A DNA stretch of 12,037 bases from JAJPJX01 sp964568355. Its GTDB lineage: Bacteria; Acidobacteriota; Terriglobia; Bryobacterales; Bryobacteraceae. The stretch spans positions 1 to 12,037 of the forward strand of contig CAZMRK010000417.1 of assembly GCA_964568355.1 (NCBI GenBank), given 5' to 3'. Below the pieces are notes generated by a model that saw only the letters and a program-made list of their open reading frames with translations, searched no databases and was not told the origin of the DNA. Within the stretch, counting starts at the first letter, position 1. Every line of letters begins with the position of its first letter. Both the position numbers and the translations under genes were made by a program. This document shows positions 1 to 8,200 of the stretch, piece by piece.

Positions 1-353
1 ACCAGACCTTGCGGCCAGTTCCAACCCATCGCATGAAATACGACCGCGCCCATACCGGTTGCCAGGGCGCTCTGGGTGATCGCCCCGACGACTGCGATCC
101 TGCGTACGGCGATCAGGTCTTTCAGGTGGAAGTTCAGGCCGACGCCAAACATCAGGAGGATCACGCCGACTTCGGCCAACTGCTCCGCCATGTGGGTGTC
201 GGCGATAAAACCCGGCGTGCGCGGGCCGATGAGGATACCGGCCAGCAGATATCCCACGATCGGCGACCATCCCAGACGGTGAGCCAGGTACCCGAGCGTC
301 AGCGCCGCAATCAGCCCACCGGCGAGCGTGGTGATGAGATCCAGATGATGCAT
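1..353 (-). CDS. ybaL: CPA2-family cation:proton antiporter, YbaL/Kef-type (partial, C-terminus beyond left edge)
   Basis: I read this by translating the minus strand from the ATG at 351–353; the frame stays open for 117 codons to the window edge. The protein begins MHHLDLITTLAGGLIAAL and carries hydrophobic segments at about residues 7–24, 31–45, 57–75 and 86–110. The stretch PIVGYLLAGILIGPRTPGF, followed by LAEVGVILLMFGVGLNF and HLKDL, closely matches the start of YbaL/KefB-type antiporters (Na+/H+ exchanger family, CPA2). These inner-membrane proteins exchange K+ or Na+ for H+. A good ribosome-binding site (AGAAGG at about 362–367 on the minus strand) precedes the start. YbaL proteins usually end with a TrkA-N nucleotide-binding domain, but that part is outside the window and unverified. 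The gene is divergent from the phosphoesterase gene. Family call is firm; the choice of ybaL over kefB/kefC rests on the N-terminus only. Confidence 0.88.
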   Translation of the reverse strand, partial: MHHLDLITTLAGGLIAALTLGYLAHRLGWSPIVGYLLAGILIGPRTPGFIADTHMAEQLAEVGVILLMFGVGLNFHLKDLIAVRRIAVVGAITQSALATGMGAVVFHAMGWNWPQGL

Positions 354-467
354 GACTGCCTTCTATTTTGGCGCACCAGGCGGGGGCTCCCCGGCTCTTT
401 TCGATCCGATTCCGCCGCCAGGTGCGTCGTCATGGAGTTTTCATCTGGTTAGGCTAGGATATGGGGC
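354..467. promoter_or_regulatory. Divergent intergenic region between the antiporter and phosphoesterase genes
   Basis: These 114 bp separate two divergent start codons, so promoters for both genes must lie here or overlap the coding ends. Visible elements are an AGGA Shine-Dalgarno at 456–459, eight bases before the ATG at 468, and AGAAGG for the minus-strand gene near 362–367. I could not find a convincing −35/−10 pair in either direction. The TAGGAT at 455–460 is −10-like but lies too near the start codon and has no clear −35 partner. No long inverted repeat suggests an operator. Confidence 0.45.
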
Positions 468-2906
468 ATGAAAGCCATCCCTGCCGCCTTGTTTTTGCTG
501 GGTGTTTTGCTGGCCCAGCCGCCGCATCCGATTCCCGGCGGATATTCGCTGCCCAATGGCTGGCGAATTACTCCCGTAGGCAAGGCAATTCCCACTCAGG
601 ACCTGATTCTCAACCTGACCGCGAGTCCGGACGAGCGAGTCGTCATCGCCCAGCATGGAGGCTTTAACCCCCACGGCTTGCTGGTGATCGACACGAAGAC
701 CGAGGAAGCGGTACAAACCATCGGGCTGCGATCGGCCTGGCTGGGTTTCGCCTGGTCGCATGACGGCGCCCGGCTCTATGTCTCGGGGGGCAGCGCCGGC
801 CATCCCAGAAAGCCGGAGATCGCCCCTATTTACACCTTCAGCTATCGCGATGGGCGCCTGAGCGAGACACCGGTGGCGGAATGGCGGGATTCGCTGCCGG
901 TGAATCAGATCTACTGGTCCGGCCTGGCCATGCATCCCAAACGGGACCTGCTTTACGCGGCCAATCGCGGGGCCGACCCCGCCCGGGGACACGTCAGCGT
1001 CTTCGACACCACGACCGGCAAGATCGTCCAGCAGATCCAGGTGGACGTGAGCCCGTATGCGCTCCAGTTCAGCCCGGACGGCTCCACGCTTTATGTCAGT
1101 AATTGGGGCAGCCAGAATGTGGGTGTAATCGATGTGGCCGCGGGCAAGATGGTGGCCACGATTCCCACCGGTTCGAATCCGAACGATATGCGGCTCGGCT
1201 CCGATGGGAGGCTCTACGTCTCCAACGGGAATGAGAATACCGTCACCGTCATCGACACCCGGAAGCGGCAGGCGATTGAGACCATCCACGTAGGGCCGAC
1301 GATGCGCGCACCGGCCGGCAGCACTCCCAACGCATTGGAACTCGACGACCGCAACCACATGCTGTTCGTGGCCAACGCGGACAATAACTGTATCGCCGTG
1401 GTGAATGTCCGGGAAGAAGGCGAAAGCCATGTGATGGGCTTCATTCCGGTCGGCTGGTATCCCAGCGCGCTGCATCTGACGCCGCAGATGAAACTCTACG
1501 TTGGCAACAGCAAGGGCCTGGAGCCACATGCCAATCCGGACGGCCCCACCAGCCCGCTGCTACATGGCCAGCCGTCGAAGACTTCTGTGCGCGATATCCA
1601 GCGCGGCACGGTGAACATCGTATCGGTTGCGAATCTGAAGAACGAGATCAAGGGATGGACCAAGCAGGTGTACGATAACATCCCGTACAAGGATGACTAT
1701 CTGACCGCGGCGCGGGCTCCCCAGGAGCCAAGCATCATTCCGCAGCACGTGGGCGCCGGATCGCCGATCCACCACGTCATCTATGTCATCAAGGAAAATC
1801 GCACTTACGACCAGGTATTCGGCGACGTCGCCAAAGGCAACGGCGATGCGCGCCTGGCGATCTTCGGCGAGAAAGTGACGCCCAATCACCACGCCATCGC
1901 CGATCAGTGGGTTTTGCTGGACAATCTCTACTGCGACGGCGAAGTCAGCGTGGACGGCCACTCCTGGTCCAATTCGGCGATCGCCACCGACTACAACGAG
2001 AAGATGTGGCCGGCCAACTACGGCGGCCATAGCATGTCCACGCGCTCCAACGCCTACGTGCCGAGCGGAGGGCACCTGTGGGACCTGGCCGCGCGGAAGG
2101 GGCTCACCTACCGCAGCTATGGAGAATACGCCAGCCGGTCGAGCGACGGCACCACCATGGATGCCGCGCCCGGCGTGGGCGGGCTGCTGGGACACGTTTC
2201 ACCGAATTTCAAACTGCCGGGCATGCGCGATACCGACAATGTGCGGGTCTTCCTTCAGGAATTCGACGAGTACGAGAAAAACTTCGATTCCCAAGATCCC
2301 AACAAGCGCCTGCCCAACTTCGTGGTTATGAGCCTGCCGGAGGACCACACGGCGGGTACGCGTCCGGGGAGCTACACTCCGAGCGCGATGGTGGCCAACG
2401 CGGACTATGCGGTGGGACAACTGGTGGAGCGCGTCAGCCACAGCCGCTACTGGCCCGAGACGGCGATTTTCATGATCGAGGACGATGCTCAGAACGGGCC
2501 GGATCACGTGGACGCGCGACGCACGGTCGGGCTGGTGATCAGTCCCTATACCAAGCGCAAGTTCGTGGATTCCACGCTCTATACGACATCGGCGATGCTG
2601 CGGACGATCGAACTGCTGCTGGGCTTGCCTCCGATGACGCAATACGACGCCGCCGCGCTCCCCATGTACAACTCGTTCGGGACCACGGCGGTCCTGGAAC
2701 CCTACCGCGCGATCGCGCCCAAACTGGATGTCAACGCCAGGAACACGCAGCTCTCCTGGGGAGCCAAGGAATCGATGGAGATGGATCTGGACGAGGTGGA
2801 CAAAGCTCCCATGTTCGCGCTGAACCAGATTATCTGGAAGAGTGTAAAAGGGGCGGATTCGGAGATGCCGCTACCGGTGCATCGGTACTGGTTCCAGAAG
2901 CGCTGA
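468..2906 (+). CDS. Secreted bifunctional YVTN/YncE beta-propeller–alkaline phosphatase-family phosphoesterase
   Basis: This 812-aa protein has a signal peptide (MKAIPAALFLLGVLLAQ, no lipobox Cys), so it is likely exported. Residues about 40–390 form a beta-propeller with YVTN-type blades; examples are LYVSNWGSQNVGVIDVAAGK near residue 207 and the following LYVSNGNENTVTVIDT. Residues about 432–770 resemble the PF04185 phosphoesterase/AcpA-type superfamily: VIKENRTYDQVFGD (K442, E443, N444, T446) is the metal-site EN(R/H) motif. VSVDGHSWSN follows near residue 493, and EDDAQNGPDHVD (671–682) supplies likely Asp and His metal ligands. The C-terminal PLPVHRYWFQKR is typical of the fused YncE/alkaline-phosphatase proteins of Acidobacteriota and Bacteroidota. 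Substrate is unknown; phosphomonoester or phospholipid cleavage is a family-level inference, and the propeller may bind a ligand or partner. ATG 468 is chosen because AGGA lies 8 nt upstream and the signal peptide starts there. Confidence 0.93.
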   Translation: MKAIPAALFLLGVLLAQPPHPIPGGYSLPNGWRITPVGKAIPTQDLILNLTASPDERVVIAQHGGFNPHGLLVIDTKTEEAVQTIGLRSAWLGFAWSHDGARLYVSGGSAGHPRKPEIAPIYTFSYRDGRLSETPVAEWRDSLPVNQIYWSGLAMHPKRDLLYAANRGADPARGHVSVFDTTTGKIVQQIQVDVSPYALQFSPDGSTLYVSNWGSQNVGVIDVAAGKMVATIPTGSNPNDMRLGSDGRLYVSNGNENTVTVIDTRKRQAIETIHVGPTMRAPAGSTPNALELDDRNHMLFVANADNNCIAVVNVREEGESHVMGFIPVGWYPSALHLTPQMKLYVGNSKGLEPHANPDGPTSPLLHGQPSKTSVRDIQRGTVNIVSVANLKNEIKGWTKQVYDNIPYKDDYLTAARAPQEPSIIPQHVGAGSPIHHVIYVIKENRTYDQVFGDVAKGNGDARLAIFGEKVTPNHHAIADQWVLLDNLYCDGEVSVDGHSWSNSAIATDYNEKMWPANYGGHSMSTRSNAYVPSGGHLWDLAARKGLTYRSYGEYASRSSDGTTMDAAPGVGGLLGHVSPNFKLPGMRDTDNVRVFLQEFDEYEKNFDSQDPNKRLPNFVVMSLPEDHTAGTRPGSYTPSAMVANADYAVGQLVERVSHSRYWPETAIFMIEDDAQNGPDHVDARRTVGLVISPYTKRKFVDSTLYTTSAMLRTIELLLGLPPMTQYDAAALPMYNSFGTTAVLEPYRAIAPKLDVNARNTQLSWGAKESMEMDLDEVDKAPMFALNQIIWKSVKGADSEMPLPVHRYWFQKR

Positions 2907-2927
2907 CCGCGCCGGATCAGGCGGCGG
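2907..2927. terminator. Possible GC-rich hairpin between convergent genes (weak)
   Basis: The convergent stop codons are only 10 bp apart. Bases 2907–2913 (CCGCGCC) can pair with 2920–2927 (GGCGGCGG) around a 6-nt loop, giving about seven G–C pairs with one bulged G. No T-tract follows on either strand, so it is not a standard intrinsic terminator. It could cause pausing or act in both directions, and most of it overlaps the end of the ROK gene. Confidence 0.2.
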
Positions 2928-3807
2928 AGAGGGCGGCCGTCGCGGCTCCGATGATGGCCAGTTCGTGGTGCGTCGTGGGCAGGACTTCGAAGAAGCTGCC
3001 CTGCAAGGGCGAGAGCGTGACCATCTCCTGAAGATACTGGCTCAGAAGGGTGGTATCGAGGAACTCGGCGTTAGGGCCGGTGATGAAGAACTTACCGGCG
3101 CCTTCCAGGTGGATGCAGCACGCCGAGGCGGCTGCCAGGGCGCGGTGCCACAGCCTGACGAACTCGCTGCAGCGCGCGTCGCCGGCTTCGGCATTGGCGA
3201 AGACCTCATCCGGCTCCAGGTCGAGAAAGCGCAGGCGCATGGCGCGCTGTCCCATGATCCCTTCCAGGTGTCCGATGCCTCCGCAGCCGCAATAACGCTC
3301 GCGGGGATCGAGCGTCACCACCATGTGCCCGCCTTCGCCCGGCTGGCCAGTGCGGGGATAGCGGCCGTAGCCGATGCCGTCGCCCAGATACCAGACACGC
3401 ACCAGGCGTTCGAGCTGCCCTCGCGTGGCGGCAATGCCGGCGGCGATGGCATCGGCGTCGTTCAGCACCGAGACCGGGAAGCGGAATCCTTCGCGGGCCA
3501 GCCCGGCGGCGAGCATCTCCTGCAAGTGGAACCCTTTGAACTGTTGCAGGTTGGGCGAGTCCTCGACCACCCCGGCGGCGAGGATGCCGGGGAAGCCGAT
3601 GCCCGCGGCGGCGATTTCGGCGTCGCGCGCCACCAGGACGATCTGCTCGCACATCCGTTGGGCGAGCTCATCAGCCGGCATAACGCGCAGATTATCGTCT
3701 GGGTGACCGGGTTCCGGATAGATGCGCACGGTGCCGGAGAGGTGATCCTGATCCACCACTCCAATCCAGATGTGCCTCGTGGCGAGTACTCCGATCGACA
3801 GACTCAT
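2917..3807 (-). CDS. ROK-family protein with degenerate nucleotide and zinc motifs
   Basis: This 296-aa protein has the ROK (repressor/ORF/kinase) fold signature: VLNDADAIAAG (residues 114–124, with the catalytic-type Asp at D117 in NDADA), LGDGIGYGR (141–149), and GEGGHM (157–162). CGCGGIGHLE follows at 173–182. ROK sugar kinases phosphorylate glucose, fructose, N-acetylglucosamine and similar sugars. Two features are unusual. The N-terminal ATP phosphate motif DxGGTK is absent, since the equivalent region reads SIGVLATRHIWIGVVD. The CxCGxxGCxE zinc motif has His180 where the third Cys normally sits. There is no helix-turn-helix extension, so it is not a NagC/XylR-type repressor. The start has GAGGGG at 3814–3819, six bases upstream and overlapping the stop of the preceding transhydrogenase gene. 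It may be a diverged sugar kinase or a non-kinase sensor; the activity cannot be decided from sequence. Confidence 0.85.
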   Translation of the reverse strand: MSLSIGVLATRHIWIGVVDQDHLSGTVRIYPEPGHPDDNLRVMPADELAQRMCEQIVLVARDAEIAAAGIGFPGILAAGVVEDSPNLQQFKGFHLQEMLAAGLAREGFRFPVSVLNDADAIAAGIAATRGQLERLVRVWYLGDGIGYGRYPRTGQPGEGGHMVVTLDPRERYCGCGGIGHLEGIMGQRAMRLRFLDLEPDEVFANAEAGDARCSEFVRLWHRALAAASACCIHLEGAGKFFITGPNAEFLDTTLLSQYLQEMVTLSPLQGSFFEVLPTTHHELAIIGAATAALSAA

Positions 3808-3817
3808 TCCATACCCC

Positions 3818-5212
3818 TCAGGACGAAAAACGGCTTAGTTTGTTCAGCCCGTTGAATGCGGCCGCTTTGTAACACTCGGCCAGCGTGGGATAGTTAAAAA
3901 CCGTATCTACGAAATAATCGACGGTCCCCTTGAGGATCAGCACGGCCTGGCCGATATGAAGCAGTTCCGATGCGCCCTCGCCAATGATGTGGACTCCCAG
4001 AATCTCGCGGGTCTCCCGGTGAAAGATCAGCTTGAGACGGCCGGTCGTATCGCCGCGAATCTGGCCGCGGGCCGTTTCGCGGTAGTAGGCGACACCGACT
4101 TCGTAGGGCACATCTTCGTCGGTCAACTGTTCTTCGGTTTTTCCGATGAAGGAGATTTCGGGAATGGTGTAAATACCGTAGGGATAATTGGCCGGGTTGG
4201 AGCTGACTTTCAAGCCCAGGGCGTGGGCGGCAGCGAGGCGGCCCTGCTCCATGGAGACGGAGGCCAGGCTGGGAAACCCGATGACGTCCCCGACGGCGTA
4301 AATGTTGGGCACCTTCGTACGATATTCAGAATCGACCGGAATACGGCCGCGGCCGTCGGCCTCGAGTCCGGCCGCCGCCAGATCCAGCTCTTCGACGTTG
4401 CCCTGGCGGCCGACCGCATAGAGCAAGGTGTCGCCCGAGATTTTTTTGCGGCTCTGCAGATTGGCCACTACGCCGCCCTCGGGCCGTTCCTCCACGCTTT
4501 CGACCTCCTCGTTGAGCCGCATGGTGACACGATGGTCGCGGAGATGATAGGAGAGCGCCTCCACGATCTCGGAATCGGCAAATTCGAGCAGGCGCGGCCG
4601 CTTCTCGACCAGGATCACGCGCACGCCCAGGGCCGCGAACATGCACGTATACTCCACGCCGATCACCCCGCCGCCCACCACGATCAGGGTCTTGGGGATC
4701 TCCGGTATGCTGAGGATCTGGTCGCTATTGATGATGGTGCGCCCGTTGATCGGCACCTTGGGGGAGTTGGCCGGCTTGGTACCGGTTCCAATGATGACGA
4801 TGGGCGCCGAAAAATCGGCCTGGCCGCGTGCGCCTTCGACGCGCAAATGCGTGGAGTCGAGGAAACGGGCCGTGCCGTAGATGACCTCGATCCCGTTGCG
4901 GGCGAGCTGAGCCTGAGTCACGTCGGTCTCGGTTTTGATCACATGCTGGACGCGAAAACCAAGATCCGCCATGGTGATCTTCTCTTTGACCCGGTAACTG
5001 ACTCCGTAGATTCCCTGGTACGCGAAGCCGGAAAGGTGCAGCACCGCTTCCCGCATGGTTTTGCTGGGAATGGTGCCGTAGTTGACGCTGGTCCCTCCGA
5101 CGACTTCGCGCCTCTCGAACAGAGCGACGCGTTTGCCGCTCTTCGCGGCCTGAATGGCGGCGCGCTGTCCCGCAGGTCCTGAACCAATGACGATCAGATC
5201 GTAAGTGTCCAT
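3818..5212 (-). CDS. sthA: Soluble pyridine nucleotide transhydrogenase (Si-specific NAD(P)+ transhydrogenase)
   Basis: This 464-aa cytosolic flavoprotein transfers hydride between NADPH and NAD+, balancing the two cofactor pools. The FAD-binding GxGxxG is IGSGPAGQRAA (residues 9–19), and the NAD-binding site is VVGGGVIGVEY (178–188). YAVGDVIGFPSLAS (305–318) is the second FAD contact. It belongs to the dihydrolipoamide dehydrogenase superfamily but lacks the redox disulfide: the CxxxxC site reads TSVNYGTIPSK (41–51). The C-terminal His-Pro catalytic motif is replaced by FNYPTLAE (439–446). Both losses are the diagnostic differences between SthA and Lpd or glutathione reductase. Length matches E. 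coli SthA closely. The gene lies 31 bp after tamB and 10 bp before the ROK gene, so co-transcription is likely. The Shine-Dalgarno is weak; ATG 5212 is kept because the FAD motif begins a few residues later, as in the family. Confidence 0.94.
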   Translation of the reverse strand: MDTYDLIVIGSGPAGQRAAIQAAKSGKRVALFERREVVGGTSVNYGTIPSKTMREAVLHLSGFAYQGIYGVSYRVKEKITMADLGFRVQHVIKTETDVTQAQLARNGIEVIYGTARFLDSTHLRVEGARGQADFSAPIVIIGTGTKPANSPKVPINGRTIINSDQILSIPEIPKTLIVVGGGVIGVEYTCMFAALGVRVILVEKRPRLLEFADSEIVEALSYHLRDHRVTMRLNEEVESVEERPEGGVVANLQSRKKISGDTLLYAVGRQGNVEELDLAAAGLEADGRGRIPVDSEYRTKVPNIYAVGDVIGFPSLASVSMEQGRLAAAHALGLKVSSNPANYPYGIYTIPEISFIGKTEEQLTDEDVPYEVGVAYYRETARGQIRGDTTGRLKLIFHRETREILGVHIIGEGASELLHIGQAVLILKGTVDYFVDTVFNYPTLAECYKAAAFNGLNKLSRFSS

Positions 5213-5243
5213 GGAAGAGAGGTGCCTGGACCATCTTACCTCG

Positions 5244-8200
5244 TTAGCGGAAGCGCTTCTTATAGAAAAAATCGAGGCCGAAGAGCCCGTTTTCGTCGCG
5301 TACCGCGATCACCGACCAGCGGGTGTTGAGGGCCCACTCCACCTGCACCACCAGCGGATTGCTGTTGGTGACGTTGGTGATGTAGGTGAACGTAATGTTC
5401 GGTGTGATCTGCTGTTCGAGCGTGATGCGAGCCTGAGGATTGAACTCGATGCCGGTGAGAGTGGGGTCGATGCGCAGTTTGGTGATGCCGAAAAAGCGCT
5501 GGAGCCGGCCGGCGACCGGGCTGGAGACGGCTTCGGCCAGCAGGGCGGAAGCGCCCATCTGCTGATAGCCCTGAGGATTGGTGACCTGCGAACTGGCCGC
5601 TACCGGCACGTCGACCGAGGAAGGCGTCCGGCCGGTGGCCAGCAGCGATACGATCTCGCCGAAGGGTAGGGGCGGATCGGAGCGGGGCGTCAGCGCCAAC
5701 TTATTGAGCGGCCCCGAAATGTTCAGGATCACCTCCACACCGCGGGCCTTGGTCTGCAAATCCATATTGACTACCGGCTCTACGCGGACGGGGTTGTAGA
5801 ACGAAATGGCTCCCTGATCGATGGTGTATTTGGTGCCGAAGAATACCAATTGCCCCTGCACAATGTTGATACGGCCGAGCAGCGCGGGATTGGAGAAGGT
5901 GCCGCGCAGGCGCAGGTTGCCTTCCATGACCATGCCCTGCGTTAAGGAGCTTTGCACGGTCAGAACCGGCGAGGTGGCGATCTCGATATCGAAACGCGTG
6001 CTGCCCAGCAGGCCGGTGCGGGCCGCCGGAGTGCGCACGGGCTGCGAGGATTGCGTGAGGATGGAGCCCAGGTCGCTGCGTGGATTGAAGCCGGAATGAA
6101 GAATCGTCACCGTACCGCTCAGGATGTTGCCTTCACTGGTACCGGTCCAGTTCAGAGCGGCATCGGCTACGGTGCTGACACCTTCCGGATAGCGCACGCG
6201 CACCTGGCTGGCCTTGGCCACCAGGCGGAACACGGCCTGATTGGCTTCGTATCCGGCAAATCCGGTAATGCTGACTTTGCCTCCGCCGGTCTCCCCGTTG
6301 AGGCTTTCGATGGTGGCGCCGTTGCCATTGAACAGGATCACGCCGTTGCCATTGCTCAACCCGTTGGGGAAATCGACCAGGCTCATGGAGGCGTTCTTGA
6401 CTTCCAGACGTCCGTTTACCAGCGGCCGGCGGAGCGGGCCGCGGATGGTCGCATCGGTCAGCACCGTGCCGGCGGCGGTCAGGTCCGGAGAAAAGTCCTG
6501 CAACATCGCGAGATCGATCCGTCCGTTGATCCGGAGGTCGAGCGGGCTGCGCTGCGCCAGCGTGGCGCTGCCGCTGAGCGAGAGATCGGTGGTGCGGCCG
6601 ATGAAACGAGCGCTCTCAATCTTAATGACGCGGCGGTCCATCGAAATCCGGATGGGGCCGGAATTGGAGAGGGCGAAATCCTGGCGTTGGGCTCCCAACC
6701 CGCTTTGCGGGGCAGGCGCGACACGAAAGCGGGGAATCTGAAGGGAAGCCTTCCAAAGATCGGGATTGAGCGCGGGACCCTCTACGGTGAGCGTTCCTTC
6801 GGTGGCCCCGCCGATTTCGAAACCGGCCGGAAGCAAAGCCAGGGCCCGCTCCGCCCGGCCCAGGCGGACACCCGCAAAGGTTACGCGGGCCGTGCCGGGG
6901 TTATCGCCAGAGAGCTGAAACTGGCCGGTGCCGTGGATCTCCGCGCCGGCGAAATCGGAATCGAGAACGCCAAAGACGCTGTTGCCCTTGGATGTAGCGG
7001 TGACGCGAAGATTGCCGAACTGCCGCTGTTCCAGGTGGAGGCTGCCGGCCGTGGCCTCTCCGTTGAGGTTGTTGATGCGAAAAGGCTGGCCGGCGGCATG
7101 AGCCGTTTCGATCTCTCCCGAAGCTTTCACCTGGAGCACGCCGCCGATGCCGGGAAACTGCCTGGTGATCACCTGAAACTGGTCCAGCCCCATAGCATTG
7201 CTGGAGACCTCGAAACGCACGCGGCCTTTGGTGAGATCGCCGGGATTGTGGCGATAGGCGGCGCTCAGTGTGAGCTGCTTCGTGCCGGCAATCAACTGCA
7301 CGCCGTTGAGTTGTGCCGTATCGCCGGTGTACAGCAGCTTGCCGGCGAGGCGATCGAAGGGCTCGCCGTAGATCTGACCCTTCAGGGCGACCAGATCGCC
7401 TTCGCCGTGCGGCTGGCCATAGGTGCCGGAAAGCCGGCCGGTGACGCTCACAGTGCCATCCACAGGGAGGTTGGCCTGGCCGCCCAGCGCCAACAGGTTG
7501 GCGATGGAAGCCTGCTGCATATCGAGGCTGCCGGAGACGGCGCTGGAATCTCGCGGCTTCCACTCCTCCAAAGCGATGGACCCGGAAAGCCGCGCGCGCG
7601 CGGGGCCGTGGGTCACGGCGCCGTCACGCAGCTCCACACCCGTGGGAGAAAGCGAGACGTTGCCATGAAAAGAATCAAAAGCCCGGCCGTACGCGGTGAA
7701 GCTGGCCAGTGAGACACGGCCTTCGATCCGCGGTTCCGCCAGCGGCCCGGAGACGGAACCTTCGAAGGCCGCCTTTCCGTTGCGAAGTTGAACCGGCAGA
7801 GCCTCCGGCGGATGGTCGGAGACGAGGTTGAGGGCCGGTATCAGGTCCGCGAGATCTTCGGAGCGAAGATGGACCTGGAGGTTGGCCCCCTGGCGGCTGC
7901 GGCCCGAAGAAGAGCCCGAAGAAGAGGAGCTACCGCGCCTGGCAGCGGTCGCAACCGATCCCAGCATGCCGGAAAAATTGACCTGGCTATGCGGCAGGAA
8001 GACGGAAGAATGCCCGAGGTCCAGCAGGCCGCGGCCGACGTCGTAGTGCAGAGCCACCGAACCGGTGACAGCGGGGCCTGCCAGGGCCGGCGAGATGGCC
8101 ACCTGGGCGTCCACTGCGACGTCGCGGCGGTCCGTCAGGGAACCATCCAGGCGCAGCGGTCCGGCGGCCTGTCCATCCCAAGGGATTGTGTTCGGCGTGA

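Noticed and set aside
385..400. GGGG/CCCC inverted repeat in the divergent intergenic region
   Set aside because: The arms are only four bases with a two-base loop, so no stable hairpin or operator can be argued.
441..1529. 362-codon minus-strand frame opposite the phosphoesterase gene
   Set aside because: It overlaps the propeller-coding region and would also occupy part of the divergent intergenic region; no motif or start signal supports it.
4441..4447. T7/A7 run in sthA as a programmed frameshift site
   Set aside because: On the coding strand it reads CGC AAA AAA ATC, which does not fit the X_XXY_YYZ frame of a slippery heptamer, and the gene is full length without a shift.
5072..5092. 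Missing redox cysteines in the transhydrogenase as a sign of a broken Lpd
   Set aside because: Lack of the CxxxxC disulfide and of the C-terminal His is the normal state of SthA, and the rest of the protein matches SthA over its full length.
3956..5182. 408-codon open frame on the plus strand opposite sthA
   Set aside because: sthA on the minus strand is full length with FAD and NAD motifs; the antisense product has no recognisable family.
5952..7712. 586-codon open frame on the plus strand opposite tamB
   Set aside because: It lies antisense to a well-recognised tamB. Its composition is rich in Gly, Ala, Arg and His with no domain or ribosome-binding site. GC-rich genes commonly leave such open antisense frames.
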